From: Pelecanus crispus
Taxonomy: Eukaryota > Chordata > Aves > Pelecaniformes > Pelecanidae
Assembly (NCBI RefSeq): GCF_030463565.1
Contig: NC_134648.1
Location: 11,511,806-11,575,805, forward strand
DNA length: 64,000 nucleotides
Direction: 5' to 3'
The notes under the pieces are model-generated. The model saw nothing but the letters and a program-made list of their open reading frames with translations. It was not told the DNA's origin and ran no database searches. A program made the translations under genes and the position numbers. This document shows positions 37,059 through 48,000 of this stretch, piece after piece (the stretch's first letter is position 1; every line of letters starts with the position of its first letter).

Positions 37059-37073
37059 GCCGCCCCCTGCCGG
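37059..37073 (-). promoter_or_regulatory. CTCF-like core motif
   Basis: On the minus strand this 15-mer reads CCGGCAGGGGGCGGC and matches the vertebrate CTCF core CCASYAGRKGGCRSY at 14 of 15 positions; only the third base differs. It sits in the orphan CpG island. Match quality was judged by eye and occupancy is unknown. Confidence 0.45.
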
Positions 37074-37091
37074 CCCGCGGCGGCGGCCGCG

Positions 37092-37155
37092 GGGGAGCCG
37101 TTGGGGAGCCGTTGGGGAGCCGTTGGGGGGGGGGGGGGGGGGGGGGCGCGCGCGC
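37092..37155 (+). repeat. GGGGAGCCGTT repeat, poly-G tract and (GC)5
   Basis: Three tandem copies of the 11-mer GGGGAGCCGTT run straight into a 22-base G run (37125-37146) and then alternating GC (37146-37155). Four G-tracts of at least four bases separated by identical 7-nt loops (AGCCGTT) satisfy the standard G-quadruplex rule. The GC run is a potential Z-DNA segment. The run length may be imprecise because of sequencing or assembly error. Confidence 0.75.
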
Positions 37156-37400
37156 TCACCTGAGGGCTCGGTGCCGGGGAGGCGGGGTTCGGGGGCTGCC
37201 GGGCGGGCAGCGGGGCGCCAGCCGTCGGAAGTGCCGTCCGGGCTTGCCCTCGGCTTTCCTGAAGGAAACGCCACGTCGGTGAAGCAGCCGGCGGGAGCGG
37301 CTTTGCGTTGGTCGGGATTCGGGCTCCAGCCGGGAAGCCCTCGGCGGCCCAAGTGCGAAGGCGCCTAGGTCTTCGCCCATGCTTCTGCGTGGTTCTTGCT

Positions 37401-38967
37401 TTTACTCGTGTAAAAAGCGGTCTGTCTCCTTAAAATCGGAGTGCTCTGTTTCAGACTGCTCGGCAGAAAAGCCTCCTGCATATCTGAAACCCTGCCTGTG
37501 GCACTGCCGTTGACCTTCGCGTGTGTTTTGCCCGCTTCCCCGTGGCCAGAGCACAGGTTGCCTGCCTGGCGTTCGGCTGAGCCTGTGTAAATCTAAATCT
37601 TTACAACAATTGCAGGTTGTTCAAAAACAACAGGAAAAACAGTTTCCTGATGTGTCATTTTTCCCCTCAAATACTTTTTTTCTAACAGATTCCCTAAATC
37701 TTTTCAGGACGATGGGGCCTTGGTTTCATTTTCAGGGGCTCAGAAAGGCAGGGAATCAGCCGATGCGCAAGGAAAGAGAAGACTTGTCAAGAACGGCTCC
37801 TGCTTGTGCTGTGAGGTCGCAGAACAGTTCCAGACCCAGTCTCTCATCACAGGGCCCCAGCAGGGATCATGCTGGCTTGGGAGGCTCTTTGTTATGGTAG
37901 TTTTCCTCTGTAACCCAGCCTGGAGAAAGCTTTGTTTTGTCTTCAGTGTATCTTCACATTACTGAAAAGAAACCTTTAGCACAAACCACATCATCTTCTG
38001 GCATCAGATAACAGTTGGTAAGCTAGCGCAAGAGTTAACTAAAAAAGCATAGTCTGCACGTTTTGATCTGAACTCTGACCTCTTCACCGAAGAAGTTTAT
38101 TTTGAGACCTCGTAAAGAGGGGTAACTGGCTTCAGGGCTGCATGTAACAAGGAAAGCTCAAGACAGTCACTACAGCACTGGAGCCCGGCTCTGCCAGATC
38201 TCAGCACCAGGGTCCACCCATACACAGCAAATCAGCTGCAGGTTCCCACAGCTCCACAATACACATATAACACACTGGCAGTGGATAGATTTGCATAAAC
38301 TTTACTGGTAATGAAATGAAATTAAATTAAATGGAATGTAAAAAGAGGAAAACTAATTAAGTGCGGTAAATATGATTGCAAGAGAGAATTCATTCATGAA
38401 AGTACTGAGAAGTGAGGCAAATTCATTTCTCATTTACAGCAATTTACCTTGTGTTTTGCTATGAGGATGATAAGTTCAGTTGCAGACTGCTTTGATGGTA
38501 AGCTGATTTTCATTTAACAAGATGTCACCTTTAAATCAAAGTAAGCTCTTGAAATTAGTGAATTACATTTTTAAAATTAAGGATGTGATCAAATATTTTG
38601 ACAAGAAGCCAGTTTTTCTGGTTTTCTGTTCAGCATCAGTGGGCATTTTCTGTGTGTTGAAACGGAACTCTATGCTTCTTATAGCTCATGGTGGTTAAAG
38701 GAAGTGATTTTACTCTCCTAATCAAATCTCTTCCTTCTGAAGGTGGTGTGATCATTTCCCTACATTAGCAATCAAAACCGTTTGTGCCAGGAGCTGGATG
38801 ATGAGTCATCTTGCAGTCAACACATTTTGGAAAGGACGAGTGCCTAAAGAGGTATTCATGTGGGATGGGCAAAGGGCTCAGAAAGTGTCTTTCACAGTGA
38901 TATTTGCACTTAGTGATTTTTGCACAAGCAGCTTCCAACTGTTTGGTTTTCTCCTCTCCATCTGCAG
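37401..38967. other. Unique flank right of the orphan CpG island
   Basis: CpG density decays from about 37400. No further exon is recognised before the CR1 fragment. Confidence 0.5.
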
Positions 38968-39491
38968 CCGCACCTTGAATACTGCGTTCAGTTTGGGGCC
39001 CCTCACTACAAGAAAGACCTTGAGGTGCTGGAGCATGACCAGAGAAGGGCAACAAAGCTGGTGAAGGGTCTGGAGCACAGGCCTTATGAGGAGCAGCTGA
39101 CGGAACTAGGGTTGTTTAGCCTGGAGAAGAGGAGGCTGAGGGGAGACCTTATCACTTTCCACAACTACCTGAAAGGAAGAGGTTGTAGCGAGGTGGGGGT
39201 CGGTCTCTTCTCCCATGTAACAAGTGATAGGACAAGAGGAAATGGCCTCAGGTTGCACCAGGGGAGGTTTAGATTGGATATTAGGAAAAAGTTTATTAAT
39301 GGAAAGGGTTGTCAAGCACTGGAACAGGCTGCCCCGGGAAGTGGTTGAGTCACCATCCCTGGAGGTATTTAAAAGACATGTAGATGTGGCACTTAGGGAC
39401 ATGGTTTGGTGGTGGACTTGGCAGTGCTAGGTTAATGGTTGGACCCAATAATCTTAAACGTCTTTTCCAACCTAATTGATTCTGTGATTCT
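38968..39491 (+). mobile_element. CR1 LINE 3' fragment, plus orientation
   Basis: This fragment begins abruptly within the ORF2 C-terminal block: translation gives [20 protein letters not shown], then QRRATKL and [14 protein letters not shown]. It runs through the CR1 3' UTR-like region (FRLDIRKKF, then [14 protein letters not shown] in a shifted frame). It ends at TTGATTCTGTGATTCTT, a diverged form of the terminal octamer repeat. The length is about 520 bp. It is in opposite orientation to the CR1 at 23.7-25.0 kb and is more diverged at the tail. Confidence 0.93.
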
Positions 39492-41104
39492 TAAAAATTG
39501 ACCATAGTAGCTTATTAAGGCCAGAGATGGACTTTAGTTACAGTAGTAACCAACAATCAACATCAGAATGCCAAGGAACGCTATTATTCATACTTCTTAG
39601 CCTGTCTGACATCTAGCATAGGGGCAGTCATTTTTACGTAGCTCCAAGTTCAGTGTCCCTAGGGAGTCCTATATAATAGGTTTCAAAAGAAGTTTTAAGA
39701 TTCCTACGTGATACAGTATATCTGTGTTAAAGCTGGGTATAGCAAAGTGCTGTTAGGATGCTTTTTGGAAGTATTTAATGGAGAAGCATTAAAAAAATCT
39801 TTCTTTTGTTACAAAGCAGCTGAGGTTTTCCACCAGTCCTTACTCCTTCTTCAAATCAAATGCAACTTTCTAAATACCCCTATTTAGGGTCTTAACTCAG
39901 AAAATGACATGTATTGAGACCTGCAAAGATGTATCAAGTGACTTACTGTCTGCAATCAGAGACTTGTACTCTAGTACCCCTCCCAAATACTCCCAAATGC
40001 TTGAATTTTTCTCTCACATTTGTTATCTGTGATGTAGATTATTTCCTTCAGGCACATAAACTTTCATCTACCTCCAAATCCATCTTATTTTGCGGCAGTA
40101 TATAACACTTGCCAGTGAACTCACTGTCAAATAAAATTTACTTCTCATCTTTCATATGTTGTTATGGAGAAGCACAGAACTGAGCAAATTTTGTGGTAAC
40201 TATTTAGGTGTAGTACTCCACATGGTCAGGAGTGCCCCTTCCTTTAACTGGCCTTTTTACTGCTTGGTTAATTTTATTTAGTTTTTCTAAATGAGACAGG
40301 CACTAGCAGTCCCTGCCGTGGTCCATTAGACTCTCTCACCTCCTCTAACACTTTGCTGCAGATCGTTATCCTTTGTTTATAGAGTTGCTGCCAATTTTCC
40401 ATCCTGTGACGGCTTATGTCTGAAGCAGTTTGAACTGAGTATGACAGGGAGCTGCTGTAGCAAATGCCTTAATAAAATCCCCAAAGCAAAAGTCTGTCAT
40501 ACTCTGCATCCACTGATTTTGCAATCCAGTAGAAGTGAAGTTTGTGTGCAATGAGATTTCTTCACAAGTGTACATTGTCTATTGCTCAGAGCTGCAGTCT
40601 TTGCTAGATGAGTTGTAAATTTTGGCTCTAGGTATTGTTGATATTTTACAGGTGTCTGAAGTAACTGCAAGGTCTACTGGTGCTGTATTTGCTTTATTCC
40701 TCTGTGGCACATACTGCAGTGCTGGTGATTTCTTTACTGAATATTCCAACAAGATTCACAGTGATGTAATTCAGGGCTGGTGGAGGTTTTAGGAACTGAC
40801 ATTAATGTGAGGTCAGAATTTCATCCCCTGGTGCATGAGTGTTTATTTCCCATGTATTTTACAGTATATTTGACCTGAAAGAGCTTTGATTTGAGGCAGA
40901 ACTCCCACACTGTTGTGTGGTCTTATCAGCAGTTCTGATTCACTGGTTTTGTTGGTTACTCTGCTGGGTGTTTTTTCATGACTATTTCACAAATAGTCAG
41001 ATATAAGCAAAACAAGCTTAACAGTCAGACACACAGACAACGAAAATCCCTGCTGATGGAATAACCATGATCCTCCCACTTGGAGAGCGTCAATTATTTA
41101 ATAG

Positions 41105-41170
41105 TATTTAGGCTCATGTACTGCTTTTCATCTCAAAGTGCATTATAAACATTCACTAATTAATTCCTAT
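41105..41170 (-). mobile_element. MIR-like fragment
   Basis: TGCTTTTCATCTCAAAGTGC, then ATTATAAACATTCACTAATT and AATTCCTATTA, parallels the same 'ctcaaagcgctttacaaacattaactaattaatcct' segment. The parallel is closer than for the fragment near 1.6 kb. Confidence 0.4.
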
Positions 41171-43899
41171 TACTGGTAAGCAATCTGATTTTTTTCCTAC
41201 TCTCAACCCTTTCTTCTCTGCACCCACCAAGACTTTTGCACGCACAGATCAATATCTGGACCTTTCACTAGGACTGGAGCTGGAGTGACTAAGCAGTCAA
41301 AATGTTTGCATCACAAGTTTACCAATCTGCTCTGCCAAAAAAGCAACCCACTGTTTTCTTGGTATTCAAGGCACAAAGGTTACAAGACTGAGTGTAAGTT
41401 ACATTGGCTTGGTGTCACTAGAGAAAAGTCTAATAGGCACAGCCCTGGAGGGCTGGTTCCCTCTCTTTAATGACAAAGAAGCAAGAGATTTCAGTATGAG
41501 TTTTGGAAGTTACAGCTGCCATTAAGTATGTGCGTATTTTAAAATACTGAAAAATATCAGTCAAGAGCGTACATGGAGGCATCTTTTAAACTCTGGTTGT
41601 CTTCTGCTAGGTTGATTAATTTGGTTGATTAGGGTGTTTGTTTTGGAAGACTCTGATACTTTGAATATATTCTGTCCCTATAGCAAATACACCTGTATGA
41701 AATACACACGTGCACCATCTTGTCAGTTCCCTGTGTTAGGTAGTACAGAGGTAGAGCTTCCCCTTTCGAAGCAGCCACATCTTTGGTTTCAAATCAGATA
41801 ATAGTGAGTGGCATTATGACCAGCAGGAGGAGGATAACTGACTGAGGGTGCGGCCTCCAGGTACCAGCTGGGCGTCTTTGGTCTCAGCACAGTGCTTGTT
41901 CACAGGCTCCCATTAAATATAGACATCACACTAGGTAAGAATAACAGCACACAGAACGTAGCAGGATTCTAAGAGCTGAATAGTGCTATGCAGCATATGT
42001 GTGTGTATTTTTATTATGCAACATGTATTTGGTCACACTGAGTAAATTGTTCTATAGAAAATAGAATTAGATTAAGCTTTATTTTACATAAAAAATCTTA
42101 ATTCAGTGAAATGTTAACTTGAGAACCAAATTCGGCCTTCATGCAGGCAATCATAATTCCATGCAAGTGAATGACTCAGGTTGTATCTTAAGGCAGAGGC
42201 AGTTTCATCGTGGCTGAACTGATACCACTGCACATCAATGTAGAATTCCATTTTCTGGGTTTTTTTTTTTAAGTAGAGATTTTACATTGCCAAATTAAAC
42301 TTGCATAACAATAACATCTCCTTCCTTCAAAAAAAATGTCAGTTTTGTCATAAAAGAGCTAACTATCCTAAAGGAAAAATATTTCCTATGGGTTTGTTCT
42401 GACATTGTATCTTATCTGAACTGGAGTTGGGGATTCCTGTTTCCTGCTCTCTCTGCGCTAAGATGACATCCACAGCAGTATGTCACAGCTAGGGATGCCT
42501 GTGATGCAACTACTTCCATGCACTGTGAGGAGACTCCTGGGTAGTGCCAGTTAGGGAAGGGAGTGGGAGCACCATTTCTATGAGATGCAATGGAAATGTT
42601 TCCTAACTGGAATATTTCAGAATTCTTTTTTTTTCCCACCAGGGTCAAACAAGCTAACTTCTTCACAGAGCCAACATTTGCTTTAAAATAAAACATTCTT
42701 AACCAGGTCTGTCTCAAAAAACCCTTTGAAAATCCCGATTTCAAGCCCAGTAATGCAGTGATATTTTTGCATGACATTTCCTGTATGTGAGGAAGCATTT
42801 GGGTGTCTAAAATGTGAGGAGCTGGCTGCTGTATTGTGGTTATCACCTGTACTGTGCGAGGCCAGAGGTAACTCAGTGTCAAGACTGAAATAAATAGGAC
42901 AACCTCCCCCCTCACCTGCCATGCAGTGCCAATATGTTAAATAAATGCTTGACAGTAGGGTGATTTTATGTCATTTAAACCTTCAGGACAGCAGTGAACT
43001 GCATTTAACTGGTCTTCATGTAAGTCTTGTTACAAAACCCAGCAGTGGCTGGAGTGTGGCTTTTCCCGTTAGAAAGGAGTCGAACAGCCATGGTAGTCGT
43101 GCTCTAGCCGTGTCCTCCTGAGGGGCAGTGCGCAGCGTCCCCATAACATTCAGAGCAGGGCTAAGGCTGAGAGTCTGCTAGAAGGGAAGGAGGAATTTCA
43201 CATGTTCCTTCAGCAGTTTCCCACATGTAGGGGTGAAAAGCCATGAGGGACATGATCCTTTTATGCCTTTATTCAAAACTGTCCAGCCAGCAAAAGATGC
43301 TGAAGAGGCTGTCCAGATTTCAGCCTCATCAGGACCCTTCAGAAGTGACTTAGGTAGCAAGAGCAGCAGAAGCGGGCAGTTACTAAACCTGCTCTGGAGT
43401 CTGGAGCTCTATCTGCCTTCAAGGTATGGGTGCAGGCCCCAGGGTGAGGAGGCATCTTTGCCCTTTGCATGAGCAACCCCTGCTTCGCTCTCCCACCAGC
43501 CGCATCACAACCATTCAGCTTCTTACCAGATCTCTCTCTTTCCTGCCAGCATTTGCTGCTTAGCTGATAGGACATTCTAGTTTATGTGGGCAAATCACCT
43601 TTTTTCCCCTTCTCTTGAGATACAGACAACCTGATAGAGACCTGACCTCCTTGTGGTACAGTCTTCTATCCTGTTGCAGTCCAAGTGAGAAATCAAACCA
43701 GTTCACGGTCCTGAGTAAATTAGGGAAGAGATTAGCTAGCTGAATTATTGAATGAGGCTGATGGGGGGATTAGAGGATATGCTTTCCAGAAGTGAGTACT
43801 GTTATTTTTTTTGTCAGAGATACTGCTAGTAATCTCTGCACTACTTTGAAATGTAATTTTCTTCCTTAGGAGGTGAATATTGGCAGAAATTAATGGGTT

Positions 43900-43960
43900 G
43901 TGGGTTTTTTGTTTTCTGGGGGTTTTTTTTGGGTGGAAAGGTGCTGGGGTTTTTTTAAGC
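43900..43960. repeat. G/T-rich low-complexity tract
   Basis: Irregular T runs interspersed with GGG-GGGGG blocks (GTGGGTTTTTTG, CTGGGGGTTTTTTTTGGGTG, GCTGGGGTTTTTTT). It is a simple sequence. Confidence 0.7.
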
Positions 43961-44464
43961 AAAATCTCAACGGTTTCAGCTGCAAATTTGGAGATTCACT
44001 TTGTTCTATCTGAAAAAAACACAGCAGAATTAGGAAAGGAGGGTTCAAAACCAACCCAAATTATGAAAATGGCTGTGTTCATAGATCAGACCAGAAGAGA
44101 CAATTCTAACCATAGATTTCAGCTTCCCATTTAAGCAGATCATCAGAGTTCAGTATCTTAATTTATTTGAACTAGAGCATCTCTTTCAGAAAATGCAACC
44201 AATTTTGAATTTAAAATTTGTAATGAGGTAAAATCCATCATAAATCTTGGTATGCTTTTCCAAAGTTTTATACTTTCTTTTGAAAAAATGTAACGTGTTT
44301 GTAGTGGGAATATTGTAGAGTTTTGGATTTCATCATTAGATCTCTTTATATTTCTTGTTATCTTTGTATGAGGACCTAAGGCATTTTTTCTCAAGCCCTT
44401 TTAATCATTCTCACAGCTCTCCACTGTCTTTTCTTCAGTATATCAGCTGATATTTCTTCACTTC

Positions 44465-45030
44465 CATCCTGGTTTTGTCTGGGACAGATTTGATTTTCTT
44501 CCTAGTAACAGGCATAGTGCTGTGTTTTGGATTTAGTAGGAGAAGAATGTTGATAACACACTGATGGTTTAGTTGTTGCTAAGTACTGCTTATGCTAGTC
44601 AAGGACTTTTCAGCTTCCCATGCTCTGCCAGGTACACAAGAAACTGGGAGGGGGCACAGCCAGGATAGTTGATCCAAACTGCCCAAAGGGCTATTCCATA
44701 CCATGTGACGTCATGCTCAGTATATAAGCTGCGGGGAGTTGTGCAGGGGGCAGCGATTGGTGCTCAGGAACTGTCAGGGTATCGGTCAGCAGGTGGTGAG
44801 CAATTGCATTGTGCATCACTTGCTTTGTATATTATTACTACTATTATTATTATATTGTTATTATTATCATTACTATTTTACTTTATTTCAATTATTAAAC
44901 TGTTCTTATCTCAACCCAGGAGTTTTTCTCACTCTTACTCCTTTGATTCTCTCCCCCATCCCACCAGGGCAGGGGGAGTGAGTGAGCGGCTGCGTGGTGC
45001 TTAGTTGCTGGCTGGGGCTAAACCACGACA
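44465..45030 (+). mobile_element. Solo LTR 3, same family, plus sense
   Basis: A 566-bp copy in the opposite orientation, ending AACCACGACA at 45030. It is flanked by perfect ACTTC repeats (44460-44464 and 45031-45035). The left terminal dinucleotide is CA (CATCCTGG) where the other copies imply TG (TGTCCTGG), so both end bases have undergone transitions. It keeps a canonical CREB/ATF site TGACGTCA (44706-44713), seven bases before the TATA box TATATAAG (44721-44728). Its first ~60 bp are the most diverged part, which suggests it is older than copies 1 and 2. Confidence 0.93.
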
Positions 45031-45035
45031 ACTTC

Positions 45036-48000
45036 TTAGCATTGAAACCAGATACCATGTAGTTGCTGTAGTAATACCAAATGCTGTAGTAATGTACTTC
45101 TAGGCAAGGTTCCCTCCATTTCAATGTGCAGGCATTGCATTCACTCTTTTGCCCCACTGTAACAGCTTGTATTTAACTAATTGCCCATCACACACCAAGT
45201 CATTTTCAATTTCACTGCTTCTTAGAATGAAATCTGTCTTTAACAGTTGGACTCAGCCAGTGAAAGTCTTGGGTGGTACAACCATGTTCCAACACCTAAT
45301 AGTAAGTTAGATTTAACCCTGAGCCAAATTTTTCTCTGTAATACCTCAAGCATGCTGACTCTAAAGTTTTTGGAAGCTCTGGGTGCAATGCCTCTACAGT
45401 CCCAGGCAGGCAAATGGCTCATGAACTGGTCACCTGCGCAGAGCTGTTCAGGTGAGCCAACAGCCCAAACCAGACATCATCTGACCCATCTGTCTGTGCA
45501 CTTTATCACTGCATATGTGTGTTTGCAGTGGCCACTTTGCCAGATGCCTGGCAAGCCTGGACACTCAATATCCAGCAGACGGTTGCTATGAAAACAAAAG
45601 AAGAATGTGTCCTGTTTGACATTTCAGGTCAGATTTAGGATTTCACATTAGAGTAAGAAAATGCAATATCGTATGAGATGTCTGGCAAATCATATGGTGG
45701 ACCATATAATCATTTTAAACTGAGGGTCCAGTGTATAGGACTATGCATGTCGTGCCCACTGCTTAATGGTATTGACTGTCATCATCACTACCTCAGAAAA
45801 AAATAGCACTGCATCACAGTCATTAAGCAAGAACTCCTTCTGACGTGTTTTTTACTATTAATTCCAGGAACAGAGCGATGACTAGCTAATACATTCTTTC
45901 AACGCCTCCACTCGACAAGCAGAAATCATTTCCATTTTAGAAACAAAGACACTGAGATAGATAGGCAAGCTGCAGCATGTCAGAGGATGTCACCCACTGA
46001 AAACCTGCAGCATCTCAGGGTTAGAAACCAGGAATGTCCTTTTAACCCTTCTTATTATGTGCTCCCCCAGACAATTTGTAGAGGGGACAGGGTATTTGAC
46101 CATGAGGCCCAAATCTGAGGATTTAATTGCACACAGGCATATGAAATGAATACGCTTAAGTGTATTGCTGGAGAGGTCTGAGTGGGCAGTAGCAGGAGCC
46201 GCCCCAGAGTCATGTGGGGCTGAACATAGTGTCGTGCAGACCTTCGATGGTATTTTAGTAGGCTTTCTGTTCCCAACTTGATTGATTTGTGTGTGCGTAA
46301 ACAGTGGGAGGACAGGCAGACCTTCAGGCATTTGGAAAGTTTAGTAAAGTAAATTCTTATCCTTGTTTATTTTGAATATTAGGCATATCTGTATGTGGGT
46401 GTTGGGAGCTTTTCATGACTTCTTAACTCCATTGAAGATTTCTATGTCAGTACATTTTGGTCAGCTCAGAGAACTTCCTGTCTTTCAGCACAGAGAAAAA
46501 GGTGGAAAACTTCTCTTGAAAAAACATTAAAACACCATCTTGGGACAGTGCTTTCATCAAGTCCTGAAGTAACCACGGGGCTCGGTTGAGTCCCCCTCAC
46601 TGTCCTCCCCTGTATGGTTCAAGGGTTTTCACAGCCTCTACTGTATCAGAAATGTTGCTGGAGGTGGACGGGGAGAACTCTCAGTTCCAACACTTTGACT
46701 GAAGAGCCTCCAAAGAGTTTTCAGAGGAAGACAGCTAATAAGCCAAACTTTGAACCTAAATGCAGACGTTTACCACACGGCTCCTGCTGAGTACAGACTC
46801 TGGAATTTGGCACTGCTGCCTTGGGCTCTCCAGGATTTCAACAGATGTAGTGCATTGATTTAATGTTTAAAAGGGAACCCTGCTGTGGCTTCCACAGCTT
46901 GTTTCATCGCTTTAGAAATCAGGCAGTAACATACAAACAATACAAGCAATTTTGTGTTACAAACAACATCCAATGTTTAGGGAATTGGGATTAAAATAAA
47001 ACGTCTTCAAGACTTTTGGCATTCCCCTGTCCTCCATCTGGAGATCATTTTCTTTTTCCAGACTCTTCCCATTTTTGTCTATTTCTGAATTTTCAGTATT
47101 TTTCTTGTAACTTGGAAATACCTTCAATTTGCACTTTTTTTAAACCACACACTTACCTTGACAGGGCTTGTTGTTTGTCCCAAATAATTCAGAGCTGATA
47201 AAAAGGCTAACTTCACACATATGACAGTAGTGTTTGTGCAACGAGCCCTCCACAGTGTTCACTGTATTGTACAATACTCATACGCAATGAGACACAGAGC
47301 CCACAATAAGATCTTTTCTATGTTAACATCCATGCTTTTGTTTATACATTCTTGGGACCTGATGCTTATACTAGGCTCTCTCAGTTTGTATGTGGTGTGG
47401 GGAGAAGGTCATCATGCTTCTGAAAACACTTCTAGAAACACAAAAGCGCAGAGATTTGCTAAATCTTTTACCATTTGCTTTCAAGGAGGTGCTTTCAGAA
47501 GCATTCAAAGGAATATGCAGAAATAAATCCATGTTCCTTTACCTCTACCACTGTGTCATTGACATGATTACACCTCCGAAGAAAAATAGTAGAGCTAGAA
47601 AAGATAAAGAGAAAGGCAGATAGGGTAGTAAAAGATATGGACTACCTTCTGTGTTGAGCATGACATGAGGTTTTGTTGAGCATTACACAAGGTTTTTAGC
47701 TTAGAAAAAGACAACTGAGTGGGGATGAGATAGAAAAGTGTAAAAATAGTGCATGGAGTAGAGAATGTGACTAGGAAAGCATCATTTACCATTTCTCATT
47801 GTTCAAGAAATAGGTGGCAAATTTGAAAGAAATAAAGAGATACTTCTTCATACACAATGTAGGTACACTGTGAGCCTTACTGGCAGAGGGTGTTGTTGAT
47901 GCCAAAACTTTACCTGGATTCAGGCTAGACCCGTTCACAGAAGTAAGCTCCACCAAAAGCTATTAAACGCAAATGTTACCATCTCTGGTTCTGGAAATTA

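Larger units (their letters stand above)
36600..37400. promoter_or_regulatory. Orphan CpG island, candidate promoter of a non-coding transcript
   Basis: CpG-rich, GC-rich sequence well above the local background, with no recognisable protein family in any frame; the longest open frames here are low-complexity Pro/Arg/Gly translations. The minus strand has a near-consensus splice donor, CAG|GTGAGCG, with the intron beginning at 37159, which would end a first exon starting somewhere in 37160-37400. A CTCF-like motif, a G-quadruplex-type repeat and a (GC)5 tract lie within it. In mammals a lncRNA (LINC00958) lies between TEAD1 and RASSF10; homology to it is untested. An unrelated regulatory island is equally possible. 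Confidence 0.5.
39492..44459. other. Gene-free interval
   Basis: Unique AT-rich DNA. The longest frame (42412-42915, minus) shows no family resemblance and contains no domain motif. One MIR-like scrap lies at 41.1 kb. Confidence 0.6.

Noticed and set aside
36606..37368. 248-residue minus and 141-residue plus open frames in the orphan CpG island
   Set aside because: Low-complexity Pro/Arg/Gly/Ala translations with no recognisable motif. The minus frame also runs through the predicted splice donor and the poly-G tract.
38920..39348. 142-residue plus-strand frame as a host gene
   Set aside because: Its body is the CR1 ORF2 C-terminus; the first ~15 residues come from unrelated flanking DNA.
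41820..41840. CCAGCAGGAGGAGGA as a CTCF site
   Set aside because: It mismatches the CTCF core at key GGC positions.
42412..42915. 167-residue minus-strand frame, the longest outside repeats and CpG islands
   Set aside because: No recognisable domain, no CpG or promoter context, and composition like the flanking non-coding DNA.
44669..45004. Similar frames (about 67-113 residues) in all three solo LTRs beginning MIQTAQRAIPYH
   Set aside because: They are shared only because the LTR DNA is shared. They cross the TATA box and the trinucleotide tract and differ in frame downstream, so they are not a conserved gene.
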